Source: Trichobilharzia szidati
Taxonomy: Eukaryota; Platyhelminthes; Trematoda; Strigeidida; Schistosomatidae
DNA: 64,000 nucleotides
Direction: 5' to 3'
Assembly (NCBI GenBank): GCA_944472155.2
Contig: OX235277.1
Span: 38,078,804 to 38,142,803, forward strand
Shown here: piece after piece, positions 24,313 to 34,380 of the stretch
Layout of the letters: each line of letters opens with the position of its first letter
Numbering within the stretch: position 1 is the stretch's first letter
Program-made: the position numbers and the translations under genes
The notes under the pieces: generated by a model
The model's input: only the letters and a program-made list of their open reading frames with translations
Databases searched by the model: none
What the model was told of the DNA's origin: nothing

Positions 24313-24409
24313 TCTTGAAGCATATTCGAAACCTGCTTTACAACAGTCGGCATATCGAAAGAGTATAACTTCTTGATAATAATATGTTTTATTCTTATTA
24401 TTATTTAGT

Positions 24410-24695
24410 TGGGTTTTGAATGGAATACTGGTCTTCAAGAGCACACCTCCATTTTACTCAACGATTGCCCATAAGCAGTTATCTCCATATAACGCGATCT
24501 CCTCCAAGTCACTTTGAGACCCCAGGCAAACTTCTCGTTTCCTATTCAGGTTTCACTCAAGCGTCTGGAGATATTGCCTGCGCGATAAGTTCTCACTTGA
24601 TTTGTTGTCTGGCAGAGTTCCACGATGTTATTGCTTTCTGATCAGTTATCTGATTTTTCGTATGAAGCGAAGGCAGCTATTGATAAAACTCTGCA
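24410..24695 (-). pseudogene. RTE-type 3' region, decayed
   Basis: Minus-strand relic resembling the RTE 3' region (the CATCTCCTCCAAGTCAC-like and TCAGGTTTCACTC-like stretches, then GCGAAGGCAGCTATTGATAA). It abuts the next copy, whose AAT tail begins at 24696. Confidence 0.5.
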
Positions 24696-25605
24696 CTATT
24701 ATTATTATTATTGTGTCCTTTAATTCCTGGAGGAACATAGGGCTTCAGCCGTGCGTCTCCATTGCGTTCCGTTCTCTGCTACAATCTTCACCTGGCTTCA
24801 AGTCTGCCCACACACTTTCATCTCCTCTTCACATGACCTCCTCCAAGTCACCCTCGCACTGACGACCAACTCGCCGCTTCCCTTTCGGCCAGGTTCCACT
24901 CGAGCAATGGCCTAGCGTGTGATGTCACTAGATGATTTCCTCAGAGCATAGCTCAGATTATGGCCAATCCATCTCCATTCCTTCCTGCCTATTTCTTTCA
25001 CAATCGGTTCCTGCTGTATTGGTTCGCTCATTGCCAGAGATCTATGTTGCTGATCTTTTCTGGCCAGCCATCTGATATTGAGTACTGAGCGAAGACAACT
25101 GTTAATGAAGGTCTGTAGTTTGTTTGAGATGCTCTTTATGACGCGCAGTGCAAGTCTCTGATCCGTATAGCAAGTAGCATTGACTTCACATTGGAGTTGA
25201 AAATCCGGATCTTACTTTTCATGCTGAGTGCTGTTTACCTTCACACAGACTTGAGAGTGGTGAAAGTTTGCCTTGCTTTTCCGATTCTTGCTTTGATATC
25301 CTCGTTAGCTCCGTCCGCCTGTAGTTGAAACGATGCTTCCCAGGTAGTTAAAAGAGGTTGTTTCTTTCAGGTTCCTCCCATTTATGCTGGTTGTTGTTGT
25401 TGTTGCTGGTGGTGGTGTTGACCAGAATCTTCATCACCTCTGTTTTCTCTCCGTTCACCTGAAGTCCTATCTCTCTGGATGCTTCTTCTGCCAACTTGTT
25501 GCTTCTCACTTACACATCTTCCAGTTTGTGGGAAATCAGACATATATCATCGTCGGCGAAGTTCAGATCCTCCAAGCTTTTTGTGTGAGTCCATTTAATG
25601 CCTGC
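24696..25605 (-). pseudogene. RTE-type retrotransposon, well preserved 3' half
   Basis: The reversed tail (ATT)n at 24696-24715 is followed by the 3' block and coding region read on the minus strand: WPKGKRRVGRQCEGDLEE (near 24880), ETNRQEGMEMDWP (near 24960), QDQMAGQKRS-equivalent (near 25065), GSETCTARHKEHLKQTTD (near 25130), RIFNSNVKS-equivalent (near 25200), linker with a glutamine/asparagine run, and LEDLNFADD at the 25600 end. It is 5'-truncated just before the RT catalytic box and carries a few frameshifts. It is very similar to 45850-46330 and 53690-55197, indicating a recently active subfamily. Confidence 0.85.
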
Positions 25606-25639
25606 AGTAGCCTATTAAAAATGCTTTTCTTATGACATG

Positions 25640-26210
25640 TATGCTAAATCCCTGAAAGATATAGCAGCTCTGATCTAACATTAGTTCTGTTTCACATGTT
25701 CATTGGATAAGATTTTCACATTGATTTCAGATTAATTTAGGTCAATCTTCCATTTCCAACCTCAGCTGACTTTGACGTTATCATCCGTGCTGGCGGTAAT
25801 TAAAATGACCAATGACAGTAACCATTTCCAAAAATTCTCCTGTTGATAGTCGTTGACGCTTGCTGACCGTTGTGTATCTTAGTCAACTCCATCTTAATCT
25901 CTGTTCACTTTGAAGTTCTGTCTTCGCTACCTACCTTTTCTGACAACGTTTTGGTTTTCTCCGGCGTATGTTTTCGAGATTTCGTGACAATGGATATAAA
26001 TCGTGAACGAGGTTCAGATTTTCACGGGTGTTCTTGATCCCCACGGTCATTTGCATGACTCGCAGATACCATCGGTGATTGTAGACAATCTTGTCATACT
26101 CCTGTTTTCCTTTTAGAGGATTCAGAGAGCGTTCCGTTATGAATCGCTTGACACGTGGCATCCATCATATAACTAGCTGTTGAGTGTAGCTGAGATCAAG
26201 TTTCTAAATA
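25640..26210 (-). pseudogene. Older RTE-type fragment
   Basis: Minus-strand relic with an order like the RT C-terminal half: RVKRFITERSLNPLKGKQEYDK-type block at 26090-26160 corresponds to the HNGKITESFEVRTGVRQG block, and the 25920-25980 segment to the linker. The copy is heavily diverged. Confidence 0.5.
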
Positions 26211-26654
26211 TGTTTATTATGTATGAGATGAGTAATATTAAGTTTTTTTCTGTTTTTCTTTCACTCTTCTGCCAAGCTTGTATCTCACACAGAGGATATT
26301 GTGGTATGGTGAAAGGCTAATTAGTATGAAAATATGCATAGAATTCAATTTTACGACAACAACAGTCACAATGAAGTTAAAACTTTTATTATTTTGTGCC
26401 TTTTTTTACCACTGAATTAGGCAGCTTGTTTAACTCACACACTCACACACAAGCACACAGATAAAAAGAGATGTTATTACTGTTTTTTTATTATGAAAAT
26501 GCTTGTTTATTTCTCATTATACTCTATACGTGCACTTTATATGCTGTATTTTTATGACAGGCAAATATGGTGAGGTCAAGTGAAAAAATATGAGCACAAA
26601 GCTATTTTTAGTAATGTGTGTAATTTCATCATGTATAGAAATCTTCCATTCTTT
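26211..26654. other. No recognisable feature
   Basis: A+T-rich DNA with a short CA-rich patch near 26430-26460. Confidence 0.4.
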
Positions 26655-26862
26655 TTTATGTTCTGAGTGAAACATAGAGCCTGAAGCCTTCAGCTCTAAA
26701 GCTTTTGCAGCAATGGTGTTGTTTTCTTATACGAGGTGTGGTTACTGGGCTCACCGCCAACCTTCCTTCTTTTCTGAGGGTACTGTCGACTAGGCAAGGT
26801 CTGGCTACACGTCGACGGGGGATCGAACCTAGACCACGGACGTAGCTGACAAACATTCAAAA
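26655..26862 (-). repeat. S3-type tRNA SINE, nearly complete
   Basis: Reverse strand: tRNA-like head with GGGGGATCGAACC complement near 26817-26829, the body with the CAACCTTCC complement near 26758-26766, and the RTE-like 3' end GAGTGAAACATAGAGC complement at about 26664-26679. Confidence 0.65.
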
Positions 26863-26917
26863 TTCTCATATTCTTAAGGATTCTGACTTTAAACCTATAG
26901 TTAAGCGAAATTACTTT

Positions 26918-28560
26918 GTTATTATTATTCCTTTGAATTCCTAGTGGAACATTCAGCTTCAACAACACGTCTCCATTTTGCCCTATTTTCTGCCGTCCTC
27001 TTCAGCTAGCTAGCTGCAAGATTGCCATAACCTCTCATCTCCTCCCCAAATGATCTCCGCTATGTCACCCTCGCACTGATGACCCACTCGAGCGATTTCG
27101 TGACGTCATTTGATGACCTCAACGTATACCTGGACCAAGTTCATTTTCTCTCACATATTTGTTAAGTAATCGCCTCTAGGTTGAATTATTGCGTAAGAGT
27201 TTCTTGTTGCTAATTCTTTCTGGCCAGCTTACCATTTGGTCTTGAGTATGGAACCAGTGAAGTGAGCAGCTGTAACAGGCTGTTTGAAGCAGAGACTGAC
27301 TGACTGACTGACTTCACATTTGTGCTGAACGGAATCTGAATCTTGATCTTTATGCAGAGTGCATAGAATTTTCAAAGTGGTTTCAGATCAATGAAGGCGT
27401 ATCTTGTCTTTCCGATTCTGACTTTGAAACCTCTATCCGTTCCGCCTGTGAGTGAATTCGTGCTGCCTAGATAAGTGAAGGAGGTAAACTCAGTAAAATC
27501 TCTTCCACTGTTAGTGATTGCTGCTGGTTGATGTTGTTATTGTCGTGGCTCGTTGGTTATCTTCATCACCTGCGTCTTTTCCATGTTCACCTGCAGTCCT
27601 GTCTTCGCTGCCCGCCTGCCTTGCCTCTTCTACCACTTTGTTGCTTTTCGCCTGCCAGTCTTCGATTTTGTGTGACATTAAGCATTAATCATTCACACAT
27701 GAATTCCAGATCTTTTGGAGTCTTATTATCATTGATCCAGCGTATTTCGGTCTCCTCACTTCCCACAGTCTGACACCTAATCCAATCCACAACAATTCGG
27801 AATATCATTGGTGATAATAGACAGCCAGCTTGTCTTACTCCTGTATTCTCTTCGAACGACTCCCTGAGTTTCCTGTTGTGGATCACCTGACACGTAGTAC
27901 TGTCATATAGCCAGCTGTTGAATCAGGTAGATATGGATTTGAGGTACGCCGTAGTGTTGAAGTAGTTTCCAAATCAATTCCCTTTCAACGCTTTCAAAGG
28001 CCTTTTCATAATAGATGAAGTTGAGGTAAAGGCTTGACTGTCATCCTATGCATTGTTCTATAATGATGATGCGTTGAGTTGCAGTTTGATCAGTACATGA
28101 TTCCCCGTTCCTGAATACATCTTGTTTTGGTAGGTGGTGCGGAGTTCTGCATCCATCGCATCTTCTATCCTCTCGGGGATAACGTAGCTTAGTATTTACT
28201 TGGCATGGACAATGGCATTATTCCACACCAGTTCTCGCACAGGCCTGAGTCGTTCTTCTCTAGTAGCTTGATAAGGTAGGCACCTTTTCTTCTTTCCCAA
28301 CATTTTGCAATAATGGCGTGAGCATATCTGCTGCAGTCTGTGGGTCCCAATTTCAGTGTTTCGTCGGAAGGGGGGAATTACATCTGGTTCCGCTGCCTTC
28401 CCGGACATCAGTAGCTTGATCGCATTTAGGATTTCTGCTTTGTCAGAGGATTCGTGTCCACCGGCAGGCAGTTATGTGCGTAATGTTGGTAGTATTTCTG
28501 GGCGAGTTGCAGGTGATGATCGATTCGAGATTCCTTTAAAGTGATCAGCTTAAGGAAAAG
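26918..28560 (-). pseudogene. RTE-type retrotransposon, longest copy in the window
   Basis: About 1.64 kb, read on the minus strand. It starts with the RT N-terminal block near 28400 (IKLLMSGKAAEPDVIPP, the fingers region of RTE reverse transcriptases), continues with the LRPVRELVWNN region (28200-28260), LDEKL..GF..., and RKLRESFEENTGVRQAGCLLSPMIFRIVVDWI at 27790-27880 (RT motif B region). It then passes through the linker, the C-terminal block and the 3' end, to the reversed AAT tail at 26918-26930. No frame stays open beyond about 70-90 codons. The endonuclease half is missing. Confidence 0.85.
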
Positions 28561-28847
28561 TACAGGTGGCCTCTATTTCATTGTGCATAAACACTACCCA
28601 TTCATTATGTATACCTAGGTTGTATCAAAGAGGAATTTTTAAAAACACGAATCTGTTAAATAGTCATCAACGAAGCCAAGAAGCATCATTTTGTTTGAAG
28701 TTGTTCATCAGTTCTAAACCAACCGAGCAGCCATCCTCCACTCTCTATAGTGATGAGGCCATAGTGATCAATGCTTTGGGTTTAGTTTTCATTGGTTTAA
28801 GTGGCTTTTGTAGACTCATGACCAAAGATACCTCACCACTTCTCATC

Positions 28848-29145
28848 ACCCTGAGTTCTGAATAGGACGTATGGCTTCAACAGCATATTGCTACTGCACT
28901 CACCGGTGTGCCAGCATTTCTTCTTCATATAATCTTCCCTTTCATGTCAACCTCGGCTATACACCCGACCTATCGCTTCACACTTAGGCTCTCCTCAAGA
29001 CCTTAACACTTGATATCACACTTGAATATCTCTTGTTGCATATTTATCTGACAATAGAATGTTGTCTGGTTGGCTATTTGGTAGTATGACTTGTTGTCGA
29101 TTCTTTCTGGTCACCTGATTATCAAAGATATCTGAAAGCTAATCA
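28848..29145 (-). pseudogene. RTE-type 3' end, old copy
   Basis: GAGTTCTGAATAGGACGTATGG and the following stretch align with the reversed RTE 3' block (consensus CTAGAGGAACATAGGGCTTC). The coding part is unrecognisable apart from the DRSVLILS-like block near 29100. Confidence 0.5.
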
Positions 29146-29215
29146 AATTTTCACATAGTCACTAGGTGAATTCGTGTGTTGGTTTGTATATATATATATA
29201 TGTCATTTCACATTC

Positions 29216-29572
29216 TTTAAAGTTTGATCACCATCTCATATCAGTCAGAGAACTATTGAGAAACCAGAGAGTACTGGACATCTGTTTTAGCCAAGAATCT
29301 TCATCAGTACTCGTTCAGAACATTCTAGTGACAAGATAAGCTCGTAAACCATTGGTAGAAACTAGAATTTATGGGCTACTGGATTGGATCGTATTGGCTG
29401 AATGGTTTATGAGCTTGCTATTCAATCCGAAGGTCCTGGATTTGAACCCCACAAGGGTGCGTACTAATGAAGAGTCTCAAGCTAGGACGAGACAGCTGTC
29501 TAGGACTCCATCGTTTCCCTGATGGTTCTTTAAATGATCTCAGTTCATGATCAAATTTGAAACAAATCAAAT
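29216..29572. repeat. S1 pair, minus then plus
   Basis: Minus unit 29216-29330 (tail, core) joined through a shared leader region to a plus unit 29375-29570 with head (GGCTGAATGGTTTATGAGC; GGATTTGAACCCC), core GTCTCAAGCTAGGACGAGAC and tail GATCTCAGTTCATGATC. CUGAUGA has become CUAAUGA and GAAA has become GAGA in the plus unit. Confidence 0.7.
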
Positions 29573-30155
29573 ACTGACTAATTTACTCTTCGAAATTTCA
29601 TATTCATCTATAAAACTCATTACATGAGACTTTGTACAAAAGGAATTCTTCAGAAACGTGTTTTATGCTACTATTTGCTTCCATTGTTATTATACAAATG
29701 TAGGATAAAAACCCTATACATCTATGAAGGTCTGATCGAAAACTGGAGGATTATAGACTTTTTTCAGTGGAATTAGCATGTATTGCCTTTCATCCTGTCT
29801 GACATTCATCACCAGAGATGTTTGAATCCTGATGGGATTTCATATATATCCACTAAGAATCGGAACAAGCATCCATAGCTCCTAATGCCAAATATGTTAT
29901 CAGCTAAGCTAACGAGTCGTGATATTCACTTTACTGAGCCGGGGATTTGACGAGTATCCGTCCTCAAAATCCATCTTGTTCTAAACCTTTTCTGCCAAGT
30001 AGGAATCAGACTAACCGCTAAATGTATCATCAATTACTTCACTAGAATCAAACTAATATAAATGGAAATTCACAATTTTCAGGACATATTCTGGTTTTCC
30101 ACATGGGACACAAAATGTTTACTAATCGGATTTTGTTCTTGTTGTTGGCACTGAT
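29573..30155. other. Mostly unique; weak hammerhead-like patch
   Basis: On the minus strand near 29778-29822 the order CUGGUGAUGA, AGACAGGAU, GAAA resembles a diverged Smalpha core. No tRNA-like head was seen. Nothing else is recognisable. Confidence 0.35.
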
Positions 30156-30212
30156 GACCAACGTTGGGGAAATGAATATCTGTTGGTTGTTCCATATTAG
30201 TTTGTTTATTAG

Positions 30213-30482
30213 ATGTATCACACAGTGAAACAGCAGTATTATTTACTGGATAATGAAGAAAAAATGGTTACTTTTGACATTGTCAGTTTATACACACGTA
30301 TACCAGTAAATATGGCTATAGAGGCAGTCAGAAACGAACTCATTTCTGACCAAGAACTCGAACTTAGGACAAAAGTGCCACTTGAGGACATAATGCTGGG
30401 AGTATAGCTATGCCTGACTTCCACAGTATTTAAATTTTAAGGGAAAATATACAAACAAACTGAAGGAGTTGCCATGGGATCA
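30213..30482 (+). pseudogene. PLE-A reverse transcriptase, N-terminal part
   Basis: The frame carries MVTFDIVSLYTRIPVNMAIE, which contains RT motif A: the FD aspartate is a metal ligand and the SLYT(R/N)IP sequence is characteristic of Penelope RTs. A stop occurs at 30408-30410 (MLGV* then LCLTSTVFKF), and the conserved GVAMGS motif near 30466-30482 is exactly where the S2 SINE interrupts the gene. Confidence 0.8.
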
Positions 30483-30483
30483 C

Positions 30484-30681
30484 TGCGTTGGTGGCACAGT
30501 GGTTAGGACTCTCGCCGATCATGCACATGGTCCGGGGTTCAACCCCCTGCCGGCGCACACCCGATATCTATGGTCGGCCTGCAAAATTTGGGCTACCAAT
30601 ATCCATGCGGAAAATTCCATACCTGTACCTAAAAATACGGTGTGGCATCAAGCTGTAATCAAAATAAAAAATAAATAATAA
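30484..30681 (+). repeat. S2-type tRNA SINE inserted in the PLE RT gene
   Basis: tRNA-like head (GGTGGCACAGTGGTTAGG as A-box region, GGGTTCAACCC as B-box region), the body GATATCTATGGTCGGCCTGC, and an AATAAAAAATAAATAATAAT tail. It splits the RT motif MGS|(PL)SPVVADIF. Target-site duplication is not evident at single-base resolution. Confidence 0.85.
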
Positions 30682-31050
30682 TATCCCCAGTTGTAGCAGA
30701 TATATTCATGGATAAGCGGGAAAGCATAGCGATTGAAACGTTCACCCTCAACCCAAAAGTATGGTGGAGGTATGTAGATGACACATTCACTGTACTAAGA
30801 ACACAAGATATAGATAGGTTTGTCGAACACATCAACTCGAAGGTTGAAGCAATTCAACTAACTTATGAATTGGAAAATCAGGAAGGGGAGCTCCCAATGT
30901 TAGATTGCAACGTTAAGAGGAAAGAAGATGGGAAGTTAAACACAAGAGTGTGTTTACAGGAAACCCACACACTCAAACAGATATTTAGACTTCCGATCAT
31001 CCCATCCTATGTCAGTAAAAATAGGATTGGTGAAATGTTTAAATGACAGA
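30682..31050 (+). pseudogene. PLE-A reverse transcriptase, catalytic YVDD part
   Basis: After the SINE the frame resumes SPVVADIFMDKRES, then residues WWRYVDDTFTVL at 30751-30797 with the catalytic YVDD box (RT motif C), and ends with ELPMLDCNVKRKEDG (motif D/E region) and the thumb start. A frameshift near 31010-31046 moves the sequence to the next frame. The YVDD aspartates are intact even though the gene is dead. Confidence 0.85.
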
Positions 31051-31860
31051 GCAGAAAAACTAAGTAGTACCAAAGAAAATCTAAAACAGGAACTGATACA
31101 CATAAAAGAAGCTTTGAAACTTAATAATTACCCGGATAAATTAGTCAAGAAATATGTAAAGAAATGTAAAAATAAAATAAATAATGATAGTAGCGATAGT
31201 GATAATAACAATAATAATGATAATAATAATATTATTATTAATGACGACACCAATAATAAGGAATCTAAATCATCAGTAGTAATTCCATACAAGGAAGGAA
31301 CCTCGGAAGCCTTACTCAGAATTCTTAACAAGGCAGAAATAAAAATGGCATTAAAACCCACAAACTCAATTAGAAACAAGCTTTGTCGGTTAAAGGATCA
31401 GTCCTGTGGAGCCTTTAAAACAAAACAATTTAGTTTATCTAATACCCTGCCTGCGATGATTGTCAGGTCAAATACATAGGTCAAAATAGCAGAACAGGGG
31501 CAGTCATTCAGACTTAGCGGAGCATAAAAACTTAGCAAAATCCAGATTGGTTGACCCGAATAAGATAAGAAATCTAGAGAATAGTTCAGCTATACCACTC
31601 ACTACTTGCAAGGACACACAACCATACAATAGGATGGGATATGATGACAGTTTTAAAATCTAATGTCACAGGATATAGGGAGAGATTGATAACAGAAGCT
31701 TTGTTTATCGAATCAACTGCAAATACATTTAATGGGAATGATTCAACACTTGTCCAGCCGGATATCTGGAAAATTCTACTACCCCAACGACGACAGGTAG
31801 GAGGGAACAAAGAAAGCTATAAAACTCAAGTGTCAATGTCGTGTGATTACAATTGATATG
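31009..31860 (+). pseudogene. PLE-A thumb, linker and GIY-YIG domain
   Basis: The frame 31009-31479 gives VKCLNDRAEKLSSTKE and NNYPDKLVKKYVKK (thumb), an asparagine/aspartate-rich expansion from a GAT/AAT microsatellite, and VVIPYKEGTSEALLRIL with ALKPTNSIRNKLC (linker). A shift near 31440 puts CDDCQVKYIGQNSRT in the next frame at about 31453-31497; these are the zinc-ligand-like cysteines and YIG motif. The C-terminal block YRERLITEALFIES follows at 31677-31718 in the frame that begins at 31641. At least three frameshifts are needed. Confidence 0.8.
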
Positions 31861-32027
31861 ATTATGAACAATAAATTTTGTTCGAAACGTCATCCAGTAA
31901 ATAATACTGTTTCAGTGACTGTGTGATATATCTAATAAACAAACTAATATGAAATTACTTACTACCACAGTGCCCAAGTTTTACACATATATTAATCTGT
32001 TGGTTGTTATAATAATAAAAAAAGTTT

Positions 32028-32120
32028 AAAGGGAATATTGGCCAAGTTAAACTTCAAGCACCACTAACTAGAAGTGGAGCGCTACCTCGCCAATGACCTT
32101 GAAACGCTCACTGAGCAAGT
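32028..32120. repeat. Inverted-repeat partner of 32720-32830
   Basis: GGGAATATTGGCCAAGTTAAA and the following CACTAACT segment reappear as the reverse complement at 32720-32830 (about 80% by eye). The unit is unrelated to the PLE and flanks the region between. Confidence 0.55.
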
Positions 32121-32239
32121 TAGTGAAACCTGGCAAATAATGTTGTCATCATCAATAAAATATGCTCATCGAAGTGCTGTGCTATTAAATGGGATATCTG
32201 GCAAGTTACTGCTTAGGTTTGGGAAAGATTAAGATACGC

Positions 32240-32380
32240 TTTAAGCGAAGGACAAGTTAAGGTTAGGTTAACATAATAAAGGCGACATTAGGGTTGGTTC
32301 GAGTTAGATTACAGTTAGTTTAGGGATATTTTCACGTTAGGGTTAGGTTCAGGAATGATTACGGTTATTGTTAGGGTTAT
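32240..32380. repeat. Degenerate TTAGGG/GGTTAG-rich patch
   Basis: Scattered matches such as GTTAGGGTTAGG, AAGGTTAGGTTAAC and TTGTTAGGGTTAT. This resembles a decayed telomere-type or minisatellite sequence but has no regular period. Confidence 0.4.
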
Positions 32381-32434
32381 AAGACCTAAATAATTACATG
32401 CATAGTCTCTTGATATAAGAATAGAACTTGTGCA

Positions 32435-32615
32435 CTGTGGTAAAGTATAATCCATTTTGGGTAAAATTTATTTTGATAAACTGTCAGGGTGTTATCCAGT
32501 AATACTTACTGATGACGTTTCGAGCACAATTTATTGCTCAGTAAATATTACTCTATTACACTATGAGGCTTTATCAAAATAAATTTTACCCACAATAGAA
32601 TTATACTCTGTTGAT
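32435..32615. repeat. PLE-A terminal fold-back
   Basis: The arms around 32445-32510 and 32525-32610 are approximate complements (TAAAATTTATTTTGATAAA and its inverse) and share the CACTGTGGTA start with 7962-8125. Confidence 0.6.
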
Positions 32616-32719
32616 ACTCCAATCTAAAACTGAGAGCTATTTTTTTCAGATGTGAGAGAAAGGTATCCTCTGTAACACTTTTCTACAGTGTTTATGCATT
32701 ATTTCATACATATGTGTAT

Positions 32720-32830
32720 TCCATACACAAAAATGCCTCCTTCACGTGATTGGTGCGTTCCAGGTCATTCACTGACTGGTGGTAGTTAGTGATGCTTAAA
32801 GTTAAACTTTGCCAAAATATTCCCCCGAAT
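32720..32830. repeat. Inverted-repeat partner of 32028-32120
   Basis: Carries GTTAGTGATGCTTAAAGTTA and ends CCAAAATATTCCCCC, the reverse complement order of the left partner. Confidence 0.55.
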
Positions 32831-32884
32831 TTTCTCCTCCCAGGAGACAGAAATCATTCACCAGAAGAAAGCAGTTTCATCCTT

Positions 32885-33060
32885 TTGTGTCCCGAGTGGA
32901 ACACTGAAAGGGTTTAAAAATGTGACCTTAAAAATTTCAGTAGCCATGGTGTCACTTTTTGACAACGGAGTGGAGTTACCAGTCCAACGCCTAATTTTCC
33001 CTATATACTGGACTTTTAACCTGCCATGTGGGGTTTAGTAGGACTGTTTCGATAATGAAC
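32885..33060 (-). repeat. S3-type SINE, 3' part
   Basis: The reversed tail CCCGAGTGGAACACTGAAAGG is followed by the body (CCAGTCCAACGCCTAA). The head is missing. Confidence 0.5.
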
Positions 33061-33159
33061 TGAACTCTAATCACATGCATGGTGGTTGGGCCAGATTTCA
33101 ACTATTGAACCTTCAGAAAACTAGGAGATAATACTGCTCACCAACACGCAAAAAAATTG

Positions 33160-33366
33160 GCTGCGTCGGTGGCACAGTGGTTAGGACTTTCGCCGACCAC
33201 GCGCATGGTCCGGGGTTCGATCCCCTGCCGACGCACATCCGATATCTATGGTCGGCCTGCAAAATTTGGGCTACCGATATCCATGCTGAAAATGCCATAC
33301 TTGTACTGAAAATACGGTGTGGCATCAAGCTGTAACCAAAAATAAAATAAATAAAAAAATAAAATA
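33160..33366 (+). repeat. S2-type tRNA SINE, complete
   Basis: Head GCGTCGG...CCGACGC can pair as a 7-bp acceptor stem with one weak pair; internal A-box region GGTGGCACAGTGGTTAGG and B-box GGTTCGATCCC; then the body GATATCTATGGTCGGCCTGC, TACGGTGTGGCATCAAGCTG and an A-rich AATAAA tail. It is not a functional tRNA gene because it is joined to the SINE body. Confidence 0.9.
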
Positions 33367-33589
33367 AAATAATACTGAAATCTTCCCAGTAGTTATGATT
33401 GTAACCTGTTAAAGGGTTCATGACCAAGACGAAACAGTAAAATGTCAGCAAAATTCCTTGGCCCTGAACAGTTCTCTCTTAGTACATTTGTACAGGAGAT
33501 ATACACTGGTTTTTAGTCAATAAAATCATCGTAATTATTTCAAGTGTTAATTTATGAGGATTTAACTGGATTCGAGCTTTAATTACAGA

Positions 33590-34080
33590 TTGATATCACT
33601 GAGTGAATTATCGAAAACCAGAAGAAGCAGTTTCGTACTTGTTTAAGACTCCTCATCAGTTCGCACCCATCACTCTATCAACTGGAATCAAACCTAGGAC
33701 CTTCAGCCTACAAGACTAAGTTTGTTCATCATTGCTCACTTTAACTGACCCTAGTTCGTGACGAAAACCTAGCAAATGGAATTTTTCCACTATAATCCGG
33801 AAATCTGTCGCCAGGACACTGATGGCCACTGGATGGATTTATTGAAGACGTGACCAGTGGGGTACTCCCTGTGCTATTGGTTGGTGGTGAGGCTATATCA
33901 CGAATTGGCAAGGTTAGAATTCACGGATCATTGAATTCCAACTCAAGTGTTTAAAAATGGTCAACCAACTTGGTCTCGTCAACTGTTGAGGAGTCTCGAA
34001 ATGGTACGAAACAGCTGTCAAATACTCCTTAGTCTTCAATGATCTCTCCACTAGATGTTGATTCGTGACGTAAATCTAAC
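33590..34080. repeat. S1 pair, minus then plus, joined at the leaders
   Basis: Minus unit 33590-33760 (tail, core GACTCCTCATCAGTTCGCACC, head with GGAATCAAACC), then leader sequence on both sides of about 33860 and a plus unit to 34080 with core TCTCGAAATGGTACGAAACAG. Ribozyme cores are degenerate. Confidence 0.65.
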
Positions 34081-34174
34081 TAGTGAAATTAATCCAAGGC
34101 CCTCACAAATCTTTTGTAATATCCACCCAGCTCCCCGCCCAACAGGGGTTGAACCCAAGATTGACTATTCAGCC

Positions 34175-34380
34175 AATGGGAGGCACAGTGGTTAGGACTC
34201 TCGCCGACCATGCACATGGTCCGGGGTTCGAGCCCCTGCCGGCGCACACTCGATATCTATGGTATGCCTGAATTTGGGCAACCGATATCCATGCTGAAAA
34301 TTCCACACTTGTACTGAAAATACGGTGTGGAATCAAGCTGTAAATCAAAAAATAAAAATAAAAAAAATAAAAAAAATCCA
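34175..34380 (+). repeat. S2-type tRNA SINE, complete
   Basis: Same head and body order as 33160-33366 (GGTTCGAGCCCC B-box, GATATCTATGGTATGCCTG body), with a 3' A-rich tail at about 34345-34378. Confidence 0.88.

Larger units (their letters stand above)
30160..32020 (+). mobile_element. PLE lineage A, most complete Penelope-like copy
   Basis: Spans RT motif A, RT motif C, thumb, linker and a frameshifted GIY-YIG domain in order. The element is interrupted at 30483-30682 by an S2 SINE. The left end (TTAGTTTGTTTATTAGATGT, near 30196) and the right end (TCTAATAAACAAACTAAT near 31932) are inverted copies of each other, giving inverted termini. A further fold-back of the same terminal family lies at 32435-32615. 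Confidence 0.8.

Noticed and set aside
28566..28865. 99-codon frame upstream of an RTE relic
   Set aside because: No recognisable domain, not bounded by splice signals, and its right end runs into RTE-derived sequence.
32240..32380. Internal telomere sequence
   Set aside because: TTAGGG matches are scattered and out of phase; not a true telomeric array.
33160..33235. A tRNA gene
   Set aside because: The tRNA-like head is fused to a SINE body and recurs in at least four copies with the same 3' body; no convincing complete tRNA cloverleaf with a normal anticodon arm was drawn.
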